Assembly: GCF_007559425.1 (NCBI RefSeq)
Contig: NZ_VMHE01000004.1
Location: 81,803 to 145,802, forward strand
Reading direction: 5' to 3'
Length of the DNA: 64,000 nt
DNA from: Allobacillus salarius
Lineage (GTDB): Bacteria; Bacillota; Bacilli; Bacillales; Alkalibacillaceae
Part shown: piece after piece, positions 62,577 through 64,000 of the stretch
How the letters are laid out: each line of letters starts with the position of its first letter
Position numbering within the stretch: the stretch's first letter is position 1
Notes under the pieces: generated by a model
What the model saw: the letters and a program-made list of their open reading frames with translations, nothing else
Database searches by the model: none
Told to the model about the DNA's origin: nothing
Made by a program: the position numbers and the translations under genes

Positions 62577-63842
62577 TTGACATACGATGTCGTCGTCATT
62601 GGGGGTGGCCCATCTGGATTGATGGCAGCCCATACCGCTGCGAAAAATGGCGCAAATACCCTAATTATTGAAAAAGGAAGCAAACTCGGAAGAAAACTGG
62701 CCATCAGTGGCGGCGGTCGCTGTAACGTGACGAATGTGCTTCCTGATAAAGAACTCATCGACCACATACCCGGAAATGGACGCTTTTTATACAGTGCATT
62801 TTCGATTTTCGACAATCAAGCCATCATCGACTTTTTTGAAAACCTTGGTGTCGCATTGAAAGAAGAAGATAAAGGACGCATGTTTCCTGTCAGTGATTCC
62901 GCCCAAACAGTCGTGCAAACGTTATTGCGTGAATTGGATCGTCACGATGTAGAGAAACGATTGAACACACGCGTCGAAGCGATTCATTATGGAAATGAGC
63001 TCCACGAGATTATTTTACCAGGAAAAGAAAAAGTAGCAACGAAATCTGTCATTATTGCAGCCGGCGGAAAATCTGTTCCAAAGACCGGAAGTGAAGGTGA
63101 TGGTTATGCATGGGCCAAAACAGCCGGACATACGATTACCGAATTGTATCCGACAGAAGTTCCGATGACTTCTAGGGAACCGTTTATCCTCAATCGTACT
63201 TTACAAGGTATTTCATTGAGAGATGTTGCTATCACTGCCTTAAAGCCAAATGGAAAGCCAATTAAAACACATCGTTGGGACCTTCTTTTTACCCACCAAG
63301 GCATCTCTGGACCAGCAGCTTTACGGCTAAGTCAGTTTGTTGTTAAAGCCTTGAAGAATTTCGAGGTTGATGAATTGGTTGTTGAAATTGATAGTTTCCC
63401 TGATGAACATGAAAACCAACTTGTCGATCGACTAACTAAAATGGCGAAAGAATCACCAAACAAAGCTGTCAAATCTGTTTGGAAACCGTTATTACAAGAA
63501 CGATTTTTAATATTTATTTTAGAGCGTATTAGCTTAAATCCTGATACGACTTATCACCATCTGGAAAAGAAAAAAGTTATCGAATTAGCGCAAGAACTGA
63601 AGCATTTCCAGGTAAAAGTGAACGGGACCCTTTCCATCGAAAAAGCATTCATCACCGGTGGCGGCGTTTCGTTAAAAGAAATTGTTCCGAATCAAATGGC
63701 TTCGAAATTTATGGACGGGCTTTATTTTTGCGGAGAAATCTTGGATATTCACGGATACACAGGTGGATTTAACATAACCGCAGCCTTCTCAACCGGCCAT
63801 GTTGCAGGGATGAATGCTGCGGAACATGCGCTAAGTCGTTGA
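62577..63842 (+). CDS. ytfP: HI0933-family flavoprotein YtfP
   Basis: A 421-residue FAD-binding oxidoreductase. The N-terminal dinucleotide fold is DVVVIGGGPSGLMAAHTA (about 4-21), followed by GRKLAISGGGRCNVTN. C-terminal FAD contacts lie in CGEILDIHGYTGGFNITAAFSTG (about 388-410). Related proteins (BaiN-like or 2-oxo-flavoproteins) are enoate or NAD-dependent reductases, but the substrate of YtfP is unknown. It uses a TTG start with AAAGG upstream and no better alternative. Divergent from murJ. Confidence 0.9.
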   Translation: MTYDVVVIGGGPSGLMAAHTAAKNGANTLIIEKGSKLGRKLAISGGGRCNVTNVLPDKELIDHIPGNGRFLYSAFSIFDNQAIIDFFENLGVALKEEDKGRMFPVSDSAQTVVQTLLRELDRHDVEKRLNTRVEAIHYGNELHEIILPGKEKVATKSVIIAAGGKSVPKTGSEGDGYAWAKTAGHTITELYPTEVPMTSREPFILNRTLQGISLRDVAITALKPNGKPIKTHRWDLLFTHQGISGPAALRLSQFVVKALKNFEVDELVVEIDSFPDEHENQLVDRLTKMAKESPNKAVKSVWKPLLQERFLIFILERISLNPDTTYHHLEKKKVIELAQELKHFQVKVNGTLSIEKAFITGGGVSLKEIVPNQMASKFMDGLYFCGEILDIHGYTGGFNITAAFSTGHVAGMNAAEHALSR

Positions 63843-63864
63843 TATGTGTTACCGATGACTGAAT

Positions 63865-64000
63865 GGACTGATGGATACGTGATAAGTGCATCGAGACGAG
63901 CTCTCGATGACATATTGGACTGATGAATACACGAAAAGTGCATCGAGACGGGCTCTCGATGACAAAATGGGCTGATGGATACGTGATAAGTGCATCGAGA
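63865..64000. repeat. 52-bp tandem repeat with internal hairpin, continues past the window
   Basis: Units begin at 63865, 63917 and 63969, exactly 52 bp apart; the third is cut at the window edge. Each contains ACTGATGGATAC-like sequence and the inverted repeat CATCGAGA-N5-TCTCGATG. The block starts 22 bp after the ytfP stop. No gene was found in it. Confidence 0.92.

Overview
This 64 kb window is chromosomal DNA from a low-GC, endospore-forming member of the Bacillales, most likely a Bacillaceae genus outside the B. subtilis group. The evidence is the gene content and order, which follow the yt- region of B. subtilis (ytoI, ytkL, ytkK, ytxK, ytfJ, ytfI, thiI-nifZ, ezrA, refZ, ytsP, rpsD, tyrS, acuABC, motPS-ccpA-aroA, ytxJHG, murC, ytpRQ, ytoQ, ytoP, ytzB, ytnP, trmB, ytmP, ytlRQP, murJ, ytfP). 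An alpha/beta SASP, a GerW-family protein and a RefZ-like regulator point to sporulation. MotP/MotS-type stator genes, normally sodium-driven, would suit a salt or alkaline habitat. No tRNA, rRNA, prophage, transposase or CRISPR array was found, and the species cannot be named from this window alone.

Layout. 1-7.7 kb: DRTGG/CBS regulator (cut by the window edge), metallo-hydrolase, Xaa-Pro dipeptidase, alanine dehydrogenase, an SDR that lacks its catalytic residues, a universal stress protein, an EcsC-family protein and YtxK. 7.7-12.6 kb: a 21-bp tandem repeat block, sporulation genes ytfJ-ytfI and a SASP gene, then the tRNA thiolation pair thiI-nifZ. 12.3-16.5 kb: cell division (ezrA, refZ), free methionine-R-sulfoxide reductase and rpsD with a structured leader. 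16.6-24.9 kb is the most accessory part: a small membrane protein, an EAL phosphodiesterase, a complete BceRSAB-type antimicrobial-peptide sensing and detoxification module, and an unrecognised locus with a lipoprotein gene facing a class-3-lipase-like gene and a small helical partner. 24.9-36.3 kb: acyl-CoA synthetase, nitroreductase, peroxiredoxin, UPF0182 membrane protein, tyrS under a T-box, and a class A PBP with a long Lys/Glu tail. 36.4-43.6 kb: acuABC, motPS, ccpA, aroA and mntR. 43.6-52.6 kb: the ytxGH/ytxJ stress genes behind a SigB-type promoter, an M29 aminopeptidase, murC, a SigB-type DUF2512 gene, a NAPRTase-like gene, ytpRQ and a lipoprotein/EIIC-like pair. 52.7-64 kb: ytoQ, ytoP, ytzB, the lactonase-trmB pair, ytmP, ytlRQP, an RsuA-type pseudouridine synthase, murJ and ytfP.

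Relations between genes. NifZ supplies sulfur to ThiI. AcuA and AcuC would acetylate and deacetylate acyl-CoA synthetases, yet acsA itself is not beside them. BceRS should control BceAB, and a TGACA-N4-TGTCA palindrome lies between bceS and bceA. EzrA, RefZ, the PBP, MurC and MurJ all serve division and the cell wall.

The most unusual features are the intergenic tandem repeats. Five gene-free spots carry head-to-tail repeats with units of exactly 52 bp (974-1233 and 63865 to the window end) or exactly 21 bp (7877-8134, 31258-31341, 56540-56623). The second is the lipoprotein/lipase locus near 23.1 kb: its two start codons are only 38 bp apart, so each transcript apparently begins inside the other gene.
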